This document shows, piece by piece, positions 62,333 to 64,000 of a DNA stretch of 64,000 bases (position 1 is the stretch's first letter; each line of letters opens with the position of its first letter). The DNA lies in the NCBI RefSeq assembly GCF_900128445.1, contig NZ_LT671417.1, positions 1,536,769 through 1,600,768 on the forward strand, written 5' to 3'. Below the pieces are notes generated by a model that saw only the letters and a list, made by a program, of their open reading frames with translations, was not told the origin of the DNA and made no database searches. The stretch is from Thermophilibacter provencensis (lineage in GTDB: Bacteria; Actinomycetota; Coriobacteriia; Coriobacteriales; Atopobiaceae). A program made the translations under genes and the position numbers.

Positions 62333-63301
62333 ATGCAGGGGCCACTTGTCAGCGTTCTCGTCTCCACGTACAACCACGAGGGCTACATCGAGGAGTGCCT
62401 GAGGAGCATCCTTTCCCAGAAGGTCAGCTTCGAGTATGAGGTGCTGGTCGGCGAGGACTGCTCCCCAGACGGAACAGCCGAGGTCCTCAGGCGGATTCGC
62501 CCGGAGTTCCCCGAAAACTTCCAGTTCATCCTGCGCGAGAAGAACCTCGGTGCCGTGAGGAACGGGGAGGACCTCTACGCCCGGGCGCGAGGGAAGTACC
62601 TGGTCGACCTCGAGGGCGATGACTTCTTCCTCTATGAGGGCAAGCTCCAGGCGCAGGTGGACTACCTCGAGTCGCATCCGGAATGCTCCGCCACCTACAC
62701 GCACTGTGTGGTGGTTGGGGAGGACTCGGTCCCCAACGGCGAGCGATACCCAGACTGCCCGAGCGAGACGTACGACTTCAGGGACTGCTTCTACAGCCGC
62801 CTCCCCGGGCAGAGCGGGACGCTCATGTGCCGGCGGGAGCAGTACGTCGACGCGCGCTCGACCTTCATGGAGATGCGCAAGTTCGATTTCTATCCCGGCG
62901 ACAGGAGAAACGCCTTCCTCTTCCTTTGCATGGGGGCAGTCCACGTGTTCTGCGAGCCGTGGTCGGCCTATCGCCACGTGAAGAGGAAGGGGTCGACCAG
63001 CTACTCCTCCACGGTCACGTTTGACGACGCCTATGCCAGGAACGAGATAGGGTATGGGAGGACGCTCGTCGCATACGCAGAGCGATATGCCTCCGAGGAG
63101 GCCCTCCGGTGCGCCAAGATGACCTACTACCGCCTTCTTCTCAAGTGGGGCGCGGACCGCCGGAGCTCCGCACGTCTGCGCGATGCGCTCCGGGAGGTCA
63201 TGCGGGAGCCCTCGGGGAGGCTTGGCTTTCTGCTGGCTCCGCTCAAATGGTATACGGTCCTCGCCCTCCGCAAGCTCCGGGGGGTCCCCGTCGACCTCTA
63301 G
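62333..63301 (+). CDS. Family 2 glycosyltransferase
   Basis: A 322-residue GT2 enzyme. VSVLVSTYNHEGYIEECLRS, VGEDCSPDGTAEVL and DLEGDDFFLYEGKLQ (DxD-type site) are visible, and the HPECSATYTHC segment is usual in this subgroup. ATG at 62333 follows GGGAGGTAGCGGGG. It is probably co-transcribed with the aminotransferase and may transfer its amino sugar. Confidence 0.88.
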   Translation: MQGPLVSVLVSTYNHEGYIEECLRSILSQKVSFEYEVLVGEDCSPDGTAEVLRRIRPEFPENFQFILREKNLGAVRNGEDLYARARGKYLVDLEGDDFFLYEGKLQAQVDYLESHPECSATYTHCVVVGEDSVPNGERYPDCPSETYDFRDCFYSRLPGQSGTLMCRREQYVDARSTFMEMRKFDFYPGDRRNAFLFLCMGAVHVFCEPWSAYRHVKRKGSTSYSSTVTFDDAYARNEIGYGRTLVAYAERYASEEALRCAKMTYYRLLLKWGADRRSSARLRDALREVMREPSGRLGFLLAPLKWYTVLALRKLRGVPVDL

Positions 63302-63314
63302 GCCTTGGCGGCGC

Positions 63315-64000
63315 CTACCACTTGATGTCTATTCCCAGCCTGGAAATGAGGAACCGGTATGCGGAGAGGGATACCGGCATGAGGCCGGCACGGTAGAGCC
63401 CCTGCGCAAGCCAGAGCTTCCTGAACGCCCCTCCGGCGTTCCTCACGTACGAGAGGCGAAGATAGGGGGAGCGCGACCATGAGGGGAAGAACTCGTCGAG
63501 ATACCTCGTCATCTCGTCGATGACGCCCCGGATGTCGTTCGTCGGGTCGCAGGAGAGCCTGAAGACGAACGAGACCCCTAAGTGGAGAAACGCCATGAGG
63601 TCGAGCATGGGGAGAAGCTCGGGGCGGCCAGCCTCGTAGTGCCGCCTTATCTCAAGGAAGGCGTCCAGGACTGGCCTCACCTGCGCCATGCCCATGGAGT
63701 TCATGGCGGAGTCCGATCGGACCATGTAATGGACGAGCGGCCTCGGGGCAAATGCGACGACGCCCCTCATGTCGAGGTAAGCGAGGAGGTGGAAGGCGAC
63801 GTCCTCGGCCACGGAGGGAGGGTTGTCCAGGTCTCGCATGGACTTGAGCACGCTGGCCCTGAAGCACTTGTTCCACGGGGCGGTGTTGAGGCCCACAAGG
63901 CGGCCCGGGTCGCGTTCTATGCTGAAGGAGGGGGAGGCCCCACAGAGCTCGCGGGAGAGGACCCTGCCGGTTCCCAGCTCCGTGCGCTCAAAACCACAGA
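63315..64000 (-). CDS. Family 2 glycosyltransferase (C-terminal part; continues past the right edge)
   Basis: The open frame runs from the stop at 63315 through the right edge; about 228 residues are visible. The segment TAPWNKCFRASVLK and AEDVAFHLLAYL match the acceptor side of GT2 enzymes like those at 42-45 kb, and the C-terminus is helical and basic. A GTG at 63896 could be taken as a start, but the frame upstream still reads as family sequence (CGFERTELGTGRVLSREL), so the gene is truncated by the window. Confidence 0.8.
   Translation of the reverse strand, partial: CGFERTELGTGRVLSRELCGASPSFSIERDPGRLVGLNTAPWNKCFRASVLKSMRDLDNPPSVAEDVAFHLLAYLDMRGVVAFAPRPLVHYMVRSDSAMNSMGMAQVRPVLDAFLEIRRHYEAGRPELLPMLDLMAFLHLGVSFVFRLSCDPTNDIRGVIDEMTRYLDEFFPSWSRSPYLRLSYVRNAGGAFRKLWLAQGLYRAGLMPVSLSAYRFLISRLGIDIKW

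Overview
The window is a very high-G+C bacterial chromosome segment. It carries an actinobacterial division cluster without ftsA (murC-murB-ftsQ-ftsZ-pgeF-yggS-sepF-proC-yggT-divIVA), an RmlC-RmlD fusion, and protein sequences that look like Coriobacteriia. An Atopobiaceae/Olsenella-like organism is the best guess. This rests on gene content and sequence flavour, not on a database search.

Layout. 1-7.9 kb: cell-wall and division cluster, ending in a strong hairpin. 7.9-9.8 kb: an orphan AbiEi-like/nuclease-like gene between two clusters of a palindromic intergenic repeat. 9.8-12.2 kb: a two-gene radical-SAM/TIGR03915 DNA repair or modification operon, whose radical-SAM gene holds an in-frame insert copied from its partner. 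12.3-18.6 kb: RNase P RNA, a glucose-type IIA protein, an IMPACT/YigZ protein, two tandem C1 aminopeptidases and the CCA enzyme. 18.7-19.0 kb: tRNA-Gln and two identical tRNA-Glu genes with promoter and terminator. 19.1-24.5 kb: a lower-G+C PTS island (regulator, IIA, IIC, IIB, YjbQ, SIS isomerase) bracketed by two almost identical 70-bp repeats. 24.9-31.0 kb: L-serine dehydratase, a DUF969-DUF979-pcp operon and gltX. 31.2-37.3 kb: repeats, two large YhgE/Pip membrane proteins and a divergent TetR regulator. 37.6-41.9 kb: metK, an unrecognised small protein and a secreted NlpC/P60 wall hydrolase with many wall-binding-like repeats. 42.1-64 kb: a surface-polysaccharide locus with glycosyltransferases, dTDP-rhamnose synthesis (rmlA, rmlB, rmlCD), GtrA/GtrB-type lipid-linked sugar handling, SMR-like transporters, a Wzx-type flippase, YfhO and an aminotransferase. 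It is interrupted by a cold-shock gene and one intact IS1249-type element.

How it fits together. The first block makes peptidoglycan precursors and the Z-ring with its SepF and DivIVA partners. The last block supplies rhamnose and other sugars, moves them across the membrane on lipid carriers and assembles a wall polymer. The NlpC/P60 and YhgE/Pip proteins also belong to the envelope. The PTS island looks like an acquired sugar-uptake module feeding a sugar phosphate to a single isomerase.

The most striking non-gene signal is a set of intergenic palindromes. One family has 20-nt arms carrying GCATGC and a constant 23-24-nt loop; it occurs at five places and is associated with an over-represented 9-mer, GGCGAGAAG. 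At least five further inverted-repeat types lie between genes, one of them split by the IS element with an 8-bp target duplication.
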